64,000 nucleotides of DNA, taken from NCBI GenBank assembly GCA_023213395.1, contig CM041465.1, forward strand, positions 244,597,741-244,661,740. Direction: 5' to 3'. The position numbers were made by a program, and so were the translations under genes. This stretch comes from Cycas panzhihuaensis (taxonomy: Eukaryota; Cycadophyta). Below, piece after piece: positions 24,945 to 37,557 of this stretch (its first letter is position 1; the number at the start of each line of letters is the position of its first letter). A model generated the notes under the pieces. The model was given only the letters and a program-made list of their open reading frames with translations. It was not told the DNA's origin and did not search any database.

Positions 24945-25975
24945 ATGGCATTAATGCAAGGGATAACCACCTACGTTCCAATTCCAGTGTAACTAGCTCA
25001 AACAATACCGACTAGAGGAATCACATATCCCATCAACTTAAACAATAAAAAATATAGTAATATGTGACAGGTAAATTTAAAAAGCCAAAAGATAAAACTA
25101 TAGAAAGTTATATGGTATATCTGATGAACTTAGATTCAGCCTTAGGCACCATATTAAACTCACTTTTACTATAAATTAGTCAGCAGTTTTCTGAAACAGA
25201 TGACCTAGCCACTGTTTGGATAACTCTGTAAGAAAAATATGATAAGGTTGATACAAATCAACTGGATATCTTAGAATAGTAATTGTATGACCTTACTTAT
25301 GATGATTTTACCAATGTTGATGATTTTTTATGTAAAATTTAATTACTTAATAAAGATCTAGGTAACTATATTAAATCCAAAACTAAAGAAGGTGATATTG
25401 AAAAAATAATCATGCATGCTAAAGACAATGATACACTTGTCCGTCTTACAATAAACAAATTGCCAAAACATTTTAATTTTTTCAAAACTATCAGACAACA
25501 AGTTGGAAATCCTCCTATCACATTCAATTAGTTGACAAACCAACTGATTGAATATCAAACAATGTTGATTCAAATAGGTATATTAAAAGATCCTTACTAA
25601 GCTTTATTTTCTAAAACTAAGCCACAAAATAAAAATAAATAATAAAATAATTCTAATCCAAAAATTTAGAAACCTCATAGAGGTTCTCAATTTAATTCTC
25701 AAAATAATATTAAGTATTTTAGTCCATCTAAACATCATAATACTCTTAATCGGCTATTTCCTAATCAGAACAATGTAAATCCTTCTTACAACACTAGTTG
25801 TGCCTATTGTCATAAAAGAGGCCACACTATTGATGTCTATAGAAGTAGAATAGCTTCGGAGGCATGGAAAGATTCCAAGGGATTACAATCCTAACCTTAA
25901 AACTGACAAACTCTTAATCATTCTCTAACAGTAATAACTTCTGCGTTTGTTACTCTAACTAATCAACCACCACAA
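24945..25975 (+). pseudogene. Copia gag, decayed
   Basis: The start is the ATG at 24945 (MALMQGITTYVPIPV). The first gag block follows near 25030 with INLNNKKYSNM. The gag-type zinc knuckle near 25800 reads CAYCHKRGHTIDVY; the final Cys of CX2CX4HX4C is Tyr (TGT to TAT), so the RNA-binding knuckle is lost. Many Gln/Trp codons read TAA/TAG. Confidence 0.75.
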
Positions 25976-28900
25976 TGGATCCTTAACTCTGGTGCTTCCC
26001 ATCATATGACAGGATACCAAAAAACTTTATCCACTTATCAATCTGAAATGAAGTCTAAATAAGAGATTTCTTTTAGAAGTGGAACTCAACTTAAAGTAAA
26101 ATGATCAGGTGATGTTATCTTAAAAGATGGTTCAATAAAGGACATCTTCTACGTACCAGGTTTGTTACCAAACCTACTTTATGTTTATCAAATCTACTAG
26201 AAAGACCTTGTCGTCGAATTCTAGAAAGATAAATTCATCATTAAAGAGCTATTAAATAAATTTAAATATATTACCTCAGGACATGTTGATCATAACACAT
26301 GTTTCTATAGTTTAACAAGTCTACAAAATAATAAAACAAAACCCTTCAGTGTCTTTATCGCCAAATTTGACTCAGTCAGTAAACTTTGGCATGTACGATT
26401 TAGCCATACAAGTTATAGAAAACTTTAATATCTAAAAAAACATAAAATGGTTCATGGTCTTCCACCCTTAAACACTGTTTATGATGTTTGTGAAGCCTGT
26501 GTAACAGGTAAGCAACACATGGACATGTTTCCACATAAAACATAATTCAGAATGACTGTTCCACTTAAACTTATTCACTTTGATATGTGTGGACTTTTTC
26601 ATATAACATCATACTCTGGCTCTCATTATTTTATTATATTTATTAATGATTATTCAAAAAAATATTGGGTTTACATGCTCAAAGTACGTAATCAAGTGTC
26701 TGATATTTTTGTTGAATTCAAAACACTTGTTGAAAACTAATCAAACTCAAAAATTAAAATTTTTAGATCTGATAATATTAAGGAATACTTAAGTGGAAAA
26801 TTTACTTATTTCTGTAAAAAGCACAAAATTTAGTTCCAACATTCTGTTGCACATACTCCTCAACAAAATGGTATTGCTGAGCATAAGAACCGTACTCTTG
26901 TTGAGATGACTCGTTGTATGTTACATGCAAAGAATCTTGACCTAAAGTTATGGGCAGAAGCAATTAACTACTCCAACTATCTTCTAAATCATCTACCAAG
27001 TAAATGCCTACAAAATATTACTCTAGAACAAAAATGGTCTAGAAGAAAACCATCAGTCAATTATTTACGAATCTTTGGAAGTATTGCATAGGAATATGTT
27101 CCTAAAGAAAAATGTAAGAAACTCCTAAGAGTTAAAAATACATCTTCGTTAGATATAGTGAAGAAAGTAAATCTTATAGACTCTTGGATCCAGTCACGTA
27201 TCAAATTTTAATTTTGCGTGACATAATATTTGATGAAGAAGGATCTTCTTCAACATCTACTTATATAGAACTTCCGGTTGAAAATTTGTTAACCAACACA
27301 TATTTGGTTGACCCCTTTAACAAACAAGCTAATCCAGAAATTATAGAATCCTTATCTACTCAAGTCTAGAATTGGACTTTATTTGAATCTATTGAAATAA
27401 ATTCTTCCTCTCAAGCTAGCTCTTTAAATTAACTTGTAACTAAAGAAATAGTTACCAACAAACAACCTGTATGGGTAATGAAAATGCTTGCTGATATTGG
27501 ATCTCATATTGGTAATCCTTTAGATACCAGACGAACTCGTGACAAAAAAATTACATGCTAACTTTGCCTTAATGGCTAAAATAATGGATAATAATGATCC
27601 TAAAACCTTTAAACAAGCTAGCAACAATCCTGTATGGCAGGAAGCTATGGAAACTAGATTTGATATAGTAATCAAGAATTTAACTTGGGATCTCATACCA
27701 CTCCCACCTGGAAAAAATGTAGTCAACTATAAATAGGTTTATAGAATAAAATACAACTCAACAGATACAGTTAAAAAATATAAAGCTTGCCTAGGCAAAA
27801 GGATTTTCTCAAATTGATGGCATTGACTATAATGAAACCTTTGCCCCTATTGCAAAGATGAATACAATTAAAACAATTATTGCTCTAGCAACCAAGTTTG
27901 GTTAGAAAATCAATCAAATAGATGTAAAGAGTGCATTTCTAAATGGTGATCTCAAAGAAGAGATCTATATGCCTTAGCCACCTAGCTTTATTGATAATCC
28001 TAATTTAGTTTATAAATTAAAGAAATCTATTTATAGATTAAAACAAGCTCCTCAAGCTTGGTATACTAAAGTTGATAATTATCTAATTCAAATTGGATAC
28101 ACTAGATGTATTAGTAATTCAAATCTTTATTTCAAACATGAAAATGAAAATATTACTATTTTAATCCTGTATGTTGATAATATCATAATTATTAGATCAT
28201 CAACTAATAACATTTATCATTTAAAATCTACTTTAATTAATAAATTCAAAACAACTGATCTAGGTATCCTATGTTATTTTCTTGGATTATAAATTTATCA
28301 ATATGATTCAAAAATCACAATATCATAACCTAAATATATTTTAGACTTGATTCAATAGTTCAATATGAAAAATGCTAAACTCGTCTCTAATCTATTATAA
28401 TTAGGAGTAAAATTATCTACTAATTGTTCATCACCTTTATGTGATCCTACATTATATAGATAACTAATTGGTAGTCTTATTTATTTAACTCATACCCACC
28501 CTGACATATCCTATGCTGTCACTTTATGTTCACGTTATATGTAATAACCGCATGAATCTCATTGGAAAACTGCTAAACATATATTACGATAGCTTAAGAA
28601 TACTATTTTTTATGGTTTAACTTATAATTTTTGCAATCAACCTCTAACTTTAACTAGATATACTGATTTAGATTGGGTGGGTGATACAAATGATCAAAAA
28701 TCTACATTAGGTTATATATTTTTTATAGATTCTTCACTTATTACTTGGTCTAGTAAGAAAATGCAGGCACTAGCTTTATTAATAACTGAAGTTGAATATC
28801 GCACACTTGTTGAAGCCAACAAAGAAACATTTTGGCTCAAATCCCTTCCAAATGAAATTGGTCTATCTCTTAGCTCTTCTATTGAACTTAAAGTTGATAA

Positions 28901-29090
28901 TCAAGGTGCCATTGCTATTTCTATAAATCCAGTTTTATATTCTAGAACTAAACATATAGAATTACATCAACATTTTATTTGTAATCTTGTTACTGATAAC
29001 ATTGTTTATTTATCTTATTGTCTAATAGATCTATAGGTTACTGACATACTTACAAAGTCTTTAACTAAAGTCAAGTTTCTAAATCTCTGA
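25976..29090 (+). pseudogene. Copia pol (protease, integrase, RT, RNase H), decayed
   Basis: Protease: WILNSGASHHMTG (about 25976-26015); the catalytic Asp of DSGAS is Asn. GAG-pre-integrase: KLWHVRFSH and CEACVTGKQH near 26390-26510. Integrase core: LIHFDMCGLF, FINDYSKKYWVYMLK, then HTPQQNGIAEHKNRTL near 26850-26900, which keeps the catalytic Glu region. RT: VWQEAMETRFD near 27630, IDVKSAFLNGDLKEEIYMP near 27920, and the active site LYVDNIIII near 28170, where YVDD has become YVDN. RNase H: the frame 28677-29036 is open, with STLGYIFFIDSSLITWSSKK and VDNQGAIAIS. The chain is cut by stops throughout. The three active-site changes are all G-to-A type. Confidence 0.85.
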
Positions 29091-29176
29091 GATCTGTTAA
29101 AGATAAAAGAAGTCTCCATCAAAGGGGAATCAACGTGATGAAGACCTTCTTTTTTCATATCATAAAAGTTAACATT

Positions 29177-29185
29177 AAAGGGGGA
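29177..29185 (+). other. Polypurine tract
   Basis: AAAGGGGGA directly before the 3' LTR; primer for second-strand synthesis in LTR elements. Confidence 0.8.
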
Positions 29186-29621
29186 TGTTAGGATGATTAA
29201 TATTACTTTATATTATGTCTTATTTAGTCGCATATGTAAATTATAATTTAAGTGATTCTAAAGTTTCATATTTAGAAGTTAATTTAATATTATGTAAAAG
29301 GTCATTGAAATGTACAACTGTATATTTCAACGAACCTCTCTTATTATTTATATCTTCTCCTAGATTCAAGGAGGTGGTTCTGAGAATTTAGGAGGCTATC
29401 TAAAAGCTAGTTTCAAAGCTAGTTTCATGTATGTAGTGGGTATCTTTAAGGTTTATGTATAAGTCTATTTGATTAATAATTTTTAGCTTAAGGAGGTGGT
29501 TTTTCTTCCCCATAAGGGGTTTTCCACTTGTCAAACAATGTGTACCTATGCAATGTCTCTTTCTCTTGTGTTTTTACTATTCTTATGATCCTATGACATT
29601 GTACATGTACTAATTCTATCA
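29186..29621 (+). repeat. 3' LTR of the complete copia element
   Basis: 436 bp, matches 21884-22319, ends CTATCA. It is followed at once by the target duplication TAGGA. Confidence 0.93.
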
Positions 29622-30759
29622 TAGGAAGAGTGAAAAGACTATCAAATTTGTATCAAATATATATATAACTTAATATAGAGTACCTACTTGGAGTGCTTTT
29701 AGAGTGCATGCTTAGAGTGCTTACTTGTAGTGTCATTAGAGTGTTTGTTTGAAGTGATTTTAGACTGATGAAATGTAATGCTAATAAGTGAGTGAGGAAG
29801 CTATATATTGCTCTAATCTAGGTGTTTTTTTACTCACTTTTACAATGGACTTTTAAGGCTTATAAAAAGGAAGAAATTTTCTTCACTTTTTTTTTTAAAT
29901 ACGAAAAAGTAGTTTTCACTAAAATAGCAATAACTTTCTTCCATGATAACAAAATTAAGTACCAGTTTTTGTGCTACAAACTAGACTTAGAGCTACCTAT
30001 TCAAGAAGTAGAATTAGGTCTAAATGTGTTCTAAAATTTTTTTTTGACAGTCTTGCAAATTTAGTAGAATATATTTTTCTAAACTTCTTACTAAAAATAA
30101 TTACTATTCACTAAAACAACAATAATTTTCTCATACGATAATGAAATTAGGTACCAATTTTTGTGCTAGAAGCTAGAATCAGAGCCTCATATTTAACAAT
30201 TAGAATTAGGTCAATTAGATATTTGTAGAATTTTTAGTATACCTATAAATTTCAATAAGTAGATTTTATTTCTACAAAACATTTAGCTTGCTAATATCTC
30301 ATCAACACATGCTACCATATGAAATTTCCATCATTTTTTGATCACTAGGATCCTAATATGGGTAAGATGAGAGCATACAATGATGGATATTTTAAATGGC
30401 TCTAAATTCTTAAAAAAAAAAAGGGTAGAACCTCCCCTTACGATCATTCTTCTAAAAGTTATAAAAATTTTGGCAGCATTTCTCCTTGTTAAATGGATAA
30501 AAAGAGGGGAAAAGAAAGAAGAATGAGATAGAATAAATGAGTACTAAAGGATCAAAATCCTTATGCCTTAAAACTCCTTGTATTATTCTTCCAAACCTAC
30601 AAAGGAGAAAGGAAAAGTAAATAATACTAAATATGCTATGATAAAAACTTGAAAATATTTCTAAATCCACTTTCACAATCTCCTTCACTACATGGATTGT
30701 GGAGGAGAAGGAAGTAATATCTCCATTACAAGTGTAAGTGAGGAATATGAAGGAAGTAA
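29622..30759 (-). other. Interrupted leader of a minus-strand element, with tandem repeats
   Basis: Right-hand continuation of the repeat at 21655-21883. It holds several GAGTGYTT-type words at 29690-29760 and a diverged tandem pair (29918-30109 and 30110-30300). No protein recognised. It ends at a primer-binding site for the minus strand. Confidence 0.4.
29918..30300. repeat. Diverged tandem duplication, about 192-bp unit
   Basis: Unit 1 and unit 2 share ACTAAAAYARCAATAAYTTTC, then AAATTARGTACCARTTTTTG and TGCTA..AGCTAGA. The remainder has drifted. Confidence 0.65.
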
Positions 30760-30771
30760 GCTTTGATACCA
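30760..30771 (-). other. Primer-binding site (tRNA-iMet type), variant
   Basis: The minus strand reads TGGTATCAAAGC. It is followed after CA by TGAAAAGAG (30774), a possible LTR start, and faces the leader at 29622-30759 and 21655-21883. Confidence 0.55.
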
Positions 30772-30773
30772 CA

Positions 30774-32321
30774 TGAAAAGAGTGGACCTATCCTTCATCT
30801 CTACCCACTAAACACAAGAATGTATAAAATTATATAATAGATAATTATGATACATACACCAAGCTATAATAGTGAAATATGTAGTGTAAATATGACGCCA
30901 ATGAGTGTAGTATAATAGAATGTATTATGTGCATGTTAGTATAGTGAATTTTATCACTTAATAACAGATAAAATTTCCTCAAATCTTAAGATAATACATA
31001 AAAAATGAGAGGACAATCACCCTAAAATGACACTACTATGTATAATTAAACTTTATGATGATTAGCTCAAGCTTCTTACCACAACATTATTTCAAACATC
31101 TAATAAAAATAAAGAATCATGCATGATAGTATATCTAAGTGTAGCTAGCATATTGTGAGTATAGGATCAAGTGGAGAACATGCATATCTAGTTAAATTTG
31201 TTTTAAGTACCCCAATAGAAATAATTACAAGTCAATATTAGGACCCCCCTATACCTTCACTCTTATAATTTATACACAAAGATCTCAAGACTAATGGACT
31301 AATGGATTTGATCTCCTCTTAGCCTAATAATATAGAAAGATACTAGATCATTTTCAATCTATTATACACCCTTATACTTTATTTTCATAACATTAGTATC
31401 ATGAATATCATGTGTTATACCTTGAAGTATGATTAAGTCTAGTAATGGTTTAAAAAATAATAATTTCCATCTCTAGTCTACCACCTATTCTATGTAGATA
31501 ATTAATAATAATAATAATAGTATTAAATGTTTTACTATTAAGCATAGTTTGGATCCCATTGCAATTTAGGCTTGGCCATAAGCCATATGATTAATTATAA
31601 GGACCCAACTTTGAGTATTTTATCCCAAAAATACTTTCTTGCTTTGTAAGAATCTTTTAAGTTTAAAAATTAATGTCATAGTTGACTTAGTGTGAGTTTA
31701 TGGACTTAGAGTAGGATGGCCTAGGGATCTCCCTCCTCTAAGAGAGGATCATCCCTAATGGGTCTTATAAAAAATTATCTAGAGGGTTTGAGTTCTATCT
31801 TAGAAAAAAAAAATGCATGGGGGATAAGTCTCATCAGATCAAGAAAGATGGATTTATAAAGAAGAAAGAAGTAATATATTGAAATATTATGTGGGGTTGA
31901 TCATGTGGTGGATAACTTCAAGAGTTGTTTCAACATGAGTTGATATGCATGCTATTTAATTTGTCCCTAAGCCTAAATGGGATCAAAACTTCGGTGAAAA
32001 ATAATTTTAGTACTAAGTTATTAGACGAACCTCATATTCTTCTTATAATTAGAGTATATTTCATTATAGTGTTTGTATATGAAGAAGAAAGAAATTAGGT
32101 CTTTAAAGGGGGTCCTTATTTTATGAATAAAAATAATTTATACATGAAGTTTTAGGAAGTCAATTTTGATCCATGTGAAGGTATACCCTATTCTATCCTG
32201 ATGTGGGATCAACTTCTTTACTTTCCCATGTGGATATAAAGAGAATAAACATTTAAGTTAATTGGTGATCATTTAGATACATACATTCTCTTAGTTGATA
32301 TGATGCTTAAAAGATAAATGG
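30774..32321. other. Possible 5' LTR, then unassigned AT-rich sequence
   Basis: Begins at the TG next to the PBS, but no sister LTR is in the window, so its limit is unknown. The remainder has no frame or motif I can support. Confidence 0.35.
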
Positions 32322-32966
32322 TGTTGAGAATACAAGGTCCTAAACCTTAAACTTCCACAATATCTAAACTATTTTGCAACTAGTTACAGGAATCAAAACT
32401 AAGATTTAACATGTAAGTTCTAAAATCAGAGATACTACAATAACATCAATATATAAGCTAAACATCACATATGTACTCGATATAACATGGTAAAACCCTA
32501 GCAGTGTGCTAGGGAAATATTCACATAGGAAAGGTATTGATCTTTATTGCTATAGAATGGAGAAACAGTACATCTCGGTAGCAGATTGCTCTCAGGAATA
32601 ACAACTAGCCACCACCCTTATCACAATATATTACATTACATATAACATAATAAGAAAAGCCCTAAAATGGGCTACATGAGAGGGACATCCAAGGTATGAA
32701 TCTTAATTGTAGAATCTAGGGTATTTATATCGAATGACCCTGATTCTCTTTATATTTTAATAATGTTTACAGGGCTAATTTTTCAGGTTGAGGGCTATCA
32801 CCTTCGAACCCTCTCTTAGCGAGGGGCATTCCACGCCCCCTGCACCCCCCAGCCAAGGGGGGCTCCTGCCCCCCTTGGAACCCCTCGAGAAAGATTAGGG
32901 GGGGAAATCACGCTGAAAACATGCCAAAATTTGAGCCTTAAATAATTGTTGTCATAATACCCAACA
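32322..32966 (-). repeat. 3' LTR of the 5'-deleted copia
   Basis: On the minus strand it starts TGTTGGGTATTATGACAAC just after the purine tract AAGGTGGAGAT (32967-32977), and its other end is TGTTGAG on the plus strand, so the terminal inverted repeat is TGTTG/CAACA. It contains a strikingly GC-rich block at about 32815-32900 with runs of five to seven C, unlike the surrounding DNA. Confidence 0.75.
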
Positions 32967-33023
32967 ATCTCCACCTTGACAATAATTTATTGGGTACCTT
33001 TCCTGGACCCTTCATCATCTTTT

Positions 33024-33763
33024 CTACAAGCCAAGAGAAGTCAAATACCATTTGAACTTCTCTAATGGTACTGGTTTTATGAATATATCAGCATAATTCT
33101 GATTGGTATGAATCTTCTCAAGTGCCACTCCACCTGTTTCCACAATTTGTCTAACAAAATGGTACTTAAGAGCAATATCCTTTGTTCTACTGTGATAAGC
33201 CAGATTCTTGGCTAAGTAAATAGCACTTTGATTGTCACAAAATACCTTTATATTTTCTTGTCTCCTTCCAAGATCAACCAATAGACCCTGTAACCAAATT
33301 GCTTCTTTATAAGCATATGCTGCAGCAACATATTCAACTTCTGTGGTTGACAGTGCAATTGTACTCTACAATTTGGACATCCAACTAACTAAACCATTTG
33401 CAAGAGTGAAAACATAACCTAAAGTAGACTTCTTTTGTCTAAATCTCCAGTAAAACTTAAATCAACATATCCACAAATATGATTACCTGTACCTCCAAAC
33501 GTAATGCAGTAGTCACTTGTACCTCTCAAATACCGAAGCACCCATTTCACTGTAGCCCAATGTTCTTTCCCTGGATTTGTCATAAACATACTAACTACAT
33601 CGACTGCATGTGAAATATCAGGTCTTGTACATACCATGGCATACATCAAACTTCCTATTGCACTGGCATAAGGTACACGGGATATATAAGCCTTTTTTTC
33701 TTCACTACTAGGACTCATATTTGAAGAAATCTTGGCTATGGAACCCTTAATTATTAACTTCAA
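33024..33763 (-). pseudogene. Copia RT C-terminus and RNase H
   Basis: Frame 33763-33419 has SRVPYASAIGSLMYAMVCTR, PDISHAV and VLRYLRGTSDYCI, then GYVDLSFTGDLDKRS, the copia RT tail and the first RNase H Asp. Frame 33281-33024 has VFCDNQSAIYLAKNLAYHSR and FIKPVPLEKFKWYLTSLGL, the conserved RNase H end. About 140 bp between them contains a stop but remains homologous (VEYVAAAYAYKEAIWLQGL). Only about two lesions in 740 bp, so this copia is younger than most in the window. Confidence 0.85.
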
Positions 33764-33919
33764 GCATCAATAGTATATCATGAAGTAAATAAACTAATCA
33801 AATACATAGATTTTTTTTACTTACAAAATAGGCTCGAAGTGACTTAATGATAACTAGTAGTCTTCAGTTAGATAACATGTCATTATCTCTCCTCATATCA
33901 GTTTCTAATCTCTACTAAT

Positions 33920-33931
33920 ACTTTGATACCA
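33920..33931 (-). other. Primer-binding-site-like sequence, minus strand
   Basis: The minus strand reads TGGTATCAAAGT, directly next to TGTTACAAAATT (33932). Confidence 0.5.
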
Positions 33932-34217
33932 TGTTACAAAATTAACCATAAGATATCATTGCTAAAGAATAACAGAATAGCATCATAACATTTCTATTAT
34001 GATCTTCAATAATTATTCATTTTACATCTCACCTAGTATATGTATATATAATTATATTATAGGCATATGTGGTATCATTTGCCTCACTTACATCTAATAA
34101 TATTTACCCTTTATATTAAGCAATCATATATGAACTTTTACTTAGCTAATTACATTTGATGCGACAAATGTACATTATATTCCAATATAAAATATATGCA
34201 TGCTTCATGTTTCTTCA
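33932..34217. repeat. LTR-like segment with primer-binding sites on both sides
   Basis: 286 bp bounded by TG and CA. A minus-strand PBS-like sequence touches its left edge, and a plus-strand one (TAGTATCAAAG, 34220-34230) lies two bases from its right edge. The last 15 bases (TTCATGTTTCTTCA with one preceding base) match the end of the copia 3' LTR at 57908-58234, so it may be the 5' LTR of the copia that continues at 42350. The rest does not align by eye, so this is tentative. Confidence 0.35.
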
Positions 34218-34230
34218 TATAGTATCAAAG

Positions 34231-35014
34231 TTTAAAGGAGTACACAGTTGAAGTAAGGTTAGGTGGATGTGACAAGATCAAAGGTTACCTAGTAATGCTA
34301 GTAGAGTCTTATTCTAACTATTTTAATCCTCTCTAATAACTAAAAGAGTAACACAGTAATGCAATGGTGATTGAAAAGGTGGATTTCACCTATCAATAAG
34401 ATTTCTACACTATTTGAGGTTAAAATTCAATATTGGGCATACTTTAGACCATGTTGAGCTCGTGTTGGAGTCATCCATAGTTGGTTGGGTGTATTGGGCA
34501 CTCCATATACTAGTCAGGCCCAATTTAAAGGTGGTTTAATAGTGTTAGGTTGTGTTGGGCATGTTATAAAAGCATTGAGCTCTATTTAAAAGATATCTGA
34601 CGTTGTTAGGCATCAAATCAAGCACCCATATATCAAAAATTGATTAGACATCCTCTGTGGGAATGATTTATTCTAATTTAGAAAGTTTTTTACCATATTA
34701 GGATGTTGGATAATGTTTAAAGACTATAGAATTTATTTTGATGACTGTATAAGGTCTTGACCTAGTTCTACATATGTGGATAACCTTATAGAAGACTTAC
34801 TCATTTAAGCACCCAATTGACTAGTTGAGGTTGAATTCATATGTGTTGATGTCTAAGCAAGGACTAGGAACCTCCTTATAACCATAGTAGGCCCATCTAT
34901 TCATTATGAGAGTGTAAAAGTTGTGCAGGGAGTCATACCTACTTGTAAAGGTCATCATCATCTCATGGAGTTGTTGCACTTCATGGAAGTTACCCATTGA
35001 AATATATGCACTAC
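34231..35014. other. Non-coding stretch, possibly leader of the nested copia
   Basis: Several TTGGGCAT-like words at 34430-34560. A minus frame at 34995-34860 looks weakly protein-like (EMMMTFTSRYDSLHNFYTLI), but I cannot name it. It is interrupted at ACTAC by the gypsy element and resumes at 41754. Confidence 0.35.
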
Positions 35015-36075
35015 TAATCCCAAAATAGAGCTAATTGGTGAAGAAGTTAATTATCAACCTTTTCTCATTGAGATCCTAGGAGTTAGTGTAGAAATCCCAA
35101 TAACATCAAAATAAAAATGAGCCGACAAAAGGAATTTCTATACCAAATCATTTATTCTTAACATTGCTCCAAAAGTATGAGTAGTACTTTTATTAAACTA
35201 TGAAAATCTCCATTTAATGGTGGAGAAATCAACTAGCAAAAGAATGGTTAAATTACAAGGAATAAATGATACAATTATACCATAAGGGGGACTCTAACCC
35301 TCTAAAATACCTCTCCAAGGATGCTTCCTAAGTCTAGTGCCTTTCACCTCCAAGAACTACCTCTCCAACCTATAATAGGGCTCAATTTATAGAAAGAAAC
35401 CAAAATTTCATGTTTAACAAGTGGTAATCATGCAAGTATACCCACTAATCACCAGAATGCATGTTGTCTAAGTGGCCTTCATGCAATTCTTAAAAGTTGT
35501 AGCTTGTAACTAACCTTAATGGACTCCAATTTGGCTCAAATTTGGTACACATATAGGAACATGTCTCCTCTACTTCCTCAAAATTTTAGCTCATTTAGAT
35601 GTCATTTGACTATATTTTTATTCATTTAATTATAATATATATTTGCTAATTTTCTACTAACTGTGGGATTAATTTTATGTAAAACAAGGCTTGAACTTGT
35701 GACTTGTAACTAACCTTAACGGACTCCAATTCAGATCAAATTTGGTACACATATAGGAACAATGTCCCCTCTACTTCCTCAAAATTGTAGCTCATTTAGA
35801 TATCATTTGGCCACATTTTTATTCATTTAATGATAATATATATTTGTTATTTTTCTGTTAGATGTGGAATTAATTTTATACAAAACAAGGCTTCAACTCT
35901 AATTAAATGATATTTTCTGAAACCCACCTTTTGTATGCATGTAGTGGGATGTGTCTTCTTCCTTTATACAAAATTTCATATAATTTTGATACCATTTGTC
36001 CATATCTCTTTCAGTTATACCAATGCCTTGCATTTTTTTGCATCATGTAAACATATGGTAGATCCTCCTGGATCA
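35015..36075 (-). repeat. 3' LTR of the gypsy element
   Basis: Plus-strand left end TAATCCCAAAATAGAGC (original TG changed to TA), right end CTCCTGGATCA. It contains two tandem units of about 200 bp (35501-35700 and 35701-35895) that begin RRCTTGTAACTAACCTTAA. The same pair occurs in the sister LTR, so the duplication is older than the insertion. Confidence 0.9.
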
Positions 36076-36415
36076 TGGCTCCCCTTCCTTAAAAAATAGC
36101 CAACTCCTATTTGGCTTAGAATTGGAGATGGGGGAAGTGTTTTTCTCCTTATTTCCTACTAAACCACTTAGCCTTACTAGGCAATTGTCCTGCTACTCCA
36201 ATTCTGAAAGATTCATGTGTCTTATGTCTTGTTTTGGTAGATTTTCTCTCCAAGATACAATCTTACTTGAGAGGCTCCCCACTTTCCAAATACAAGTCAT
36301 CAACTGAAGGTAAAGTGAACTAGTTCTATTCCTTATCTAGCATGGAGGGCTCAAAGAGTTTTAAGTATTCGACATTTACTACTGAATATATTTACATATA
36401 ACGTGGAAGATCAAG

Positions 36416-37557
36416 TTAGAAAGCATTGCCACCTACTTTTCTCAAAATCTTGAATGGTCCATACCTTATAGGTTTGAGTTTCTTGCCTTCTCCTTTTAAC
36501 CTCTCCTTGCTCAAGTATAACCATACCAGATCTCCTTCATGAAAAGTACACTCTTGCCTATGCTTGTCATGTCTTTCCTTATAGTTTTGTTGAGTCCTTA
36601 GAAGTTGATCATGTATTTCTTTATGGACTCTCTGGATCTTCTCCAAGTATCTTAAAGCCTTATCATGCTCCTCCTTCTCTTTGAAGAATCCTTCCTTAGC
36701 TTGCATGGAAAACTCTAAGTCAAATGGACTTTGAGGTAAGTATCCCAAACAAACTTCAAAAGGTGCTTTAGAGTGTGATGCATGCATTGCTCTATTAAAT
36801 GCAAATTGTAGAAAAGCTAATGATCCATCCCAAGTCTTTGGATGCTTGGAATTATATTCTCTTAATAAATGTACCAAAGTTCTATTCATTACTTCAGTCT
36901 GTCCATCTGTTTGAGGACAGAAACTTGTACTCCTCTTCAAAGTGACTTCCAAAATGATGAAAGGAATCGAGTGCCCTAATCTGAAATGATGGAAGAAGGC
37001 AAGCCAAAATTCTTCCATACATGCTTGAAGAATAACTCAGCTACTCCTATTCCTATGATTGTCTCCTTACAAGGTATTAGACATATCATTTTACTGAACT
37101 TATCTACAACAACAAAGAGATAATCATGTCCCTTCCTAGTCATGGGAAGTCCCCTTAAGAGATCAATGGAGATAGTTTCCCAAGGTCTAGTAGGAATAGG
37201 AAGTGGTGTATACAATCCTAATTTTCTAGAAGAAGGCTTAGAAGTATTACACATTACACATCCTTTTACATATTTTTTTACATCATTTTACATTTTTGGC
37301 CATACAACATATCTTCTCAAGTTTTCTAAAGTCTTCTCTATACCAAAGTGACCAACTACTTTAGAAGTATGGGCTTCTCTAAGCCACTTGATCTTGTCTC
37401 TTTTTGATGGAACATAGAGTTGCTCCCCTTTTAAAAGTAGACCATCCTTCCAAGTAAGCTGGGAAGGTCTTCCTTTTGCTAGGTTCTCTAATTCTTCCTT
37501 CAAAGCTTCATCTTCATGGTACAAGTCTTTGTACTTTTCATGATGCATTAGCTCCAC
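36416..37557 (-). pseudogene. Gypsy integrase
   Basis: The zinc-binding part (37557-37200) has GHFGIEKTLENLRRYVVWP, a stop, then KYVKGCVMCN, the H-H-C-C domain. The core has ISIDLLRGLP (first catalytic Asp) and FGLPSSIISD then a stop and GTRF (second Asp). A frame change follows near 37000, with about ten residues of the usual spacer missing. It then reads [19 protein letters not shown] with the third catalytic residue, Glu, and the C-terminal GPFKILRKVGG, cut by a stop at 36416. Weak homology goes on to about 36330. I see no chromodomain. Three or four lesions in about 1.1 kb. Confidence 0.88.

Larger units (their letters stand above)
32322..33763 (-). mobile_element. 3' end of a Ty1/copia element
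   Basis: Consists of a 645-bp 3' LTR, a polypurine tract and the RT end plus RNase H. Everything upstream of 33763 in the element is missing: the copia frame stops there and unrelated AT-rich sequence follows. It is a 5'-deleted copy. Confidence 0.8.

Noticed and set aside
30452-30772. Minus-strand frame of 106 codons rich in Phe, Ser and Tyr
   Set aside because: It starts inside a primer-binding site and its composition follows the T-rich DNA; no gag similarity.
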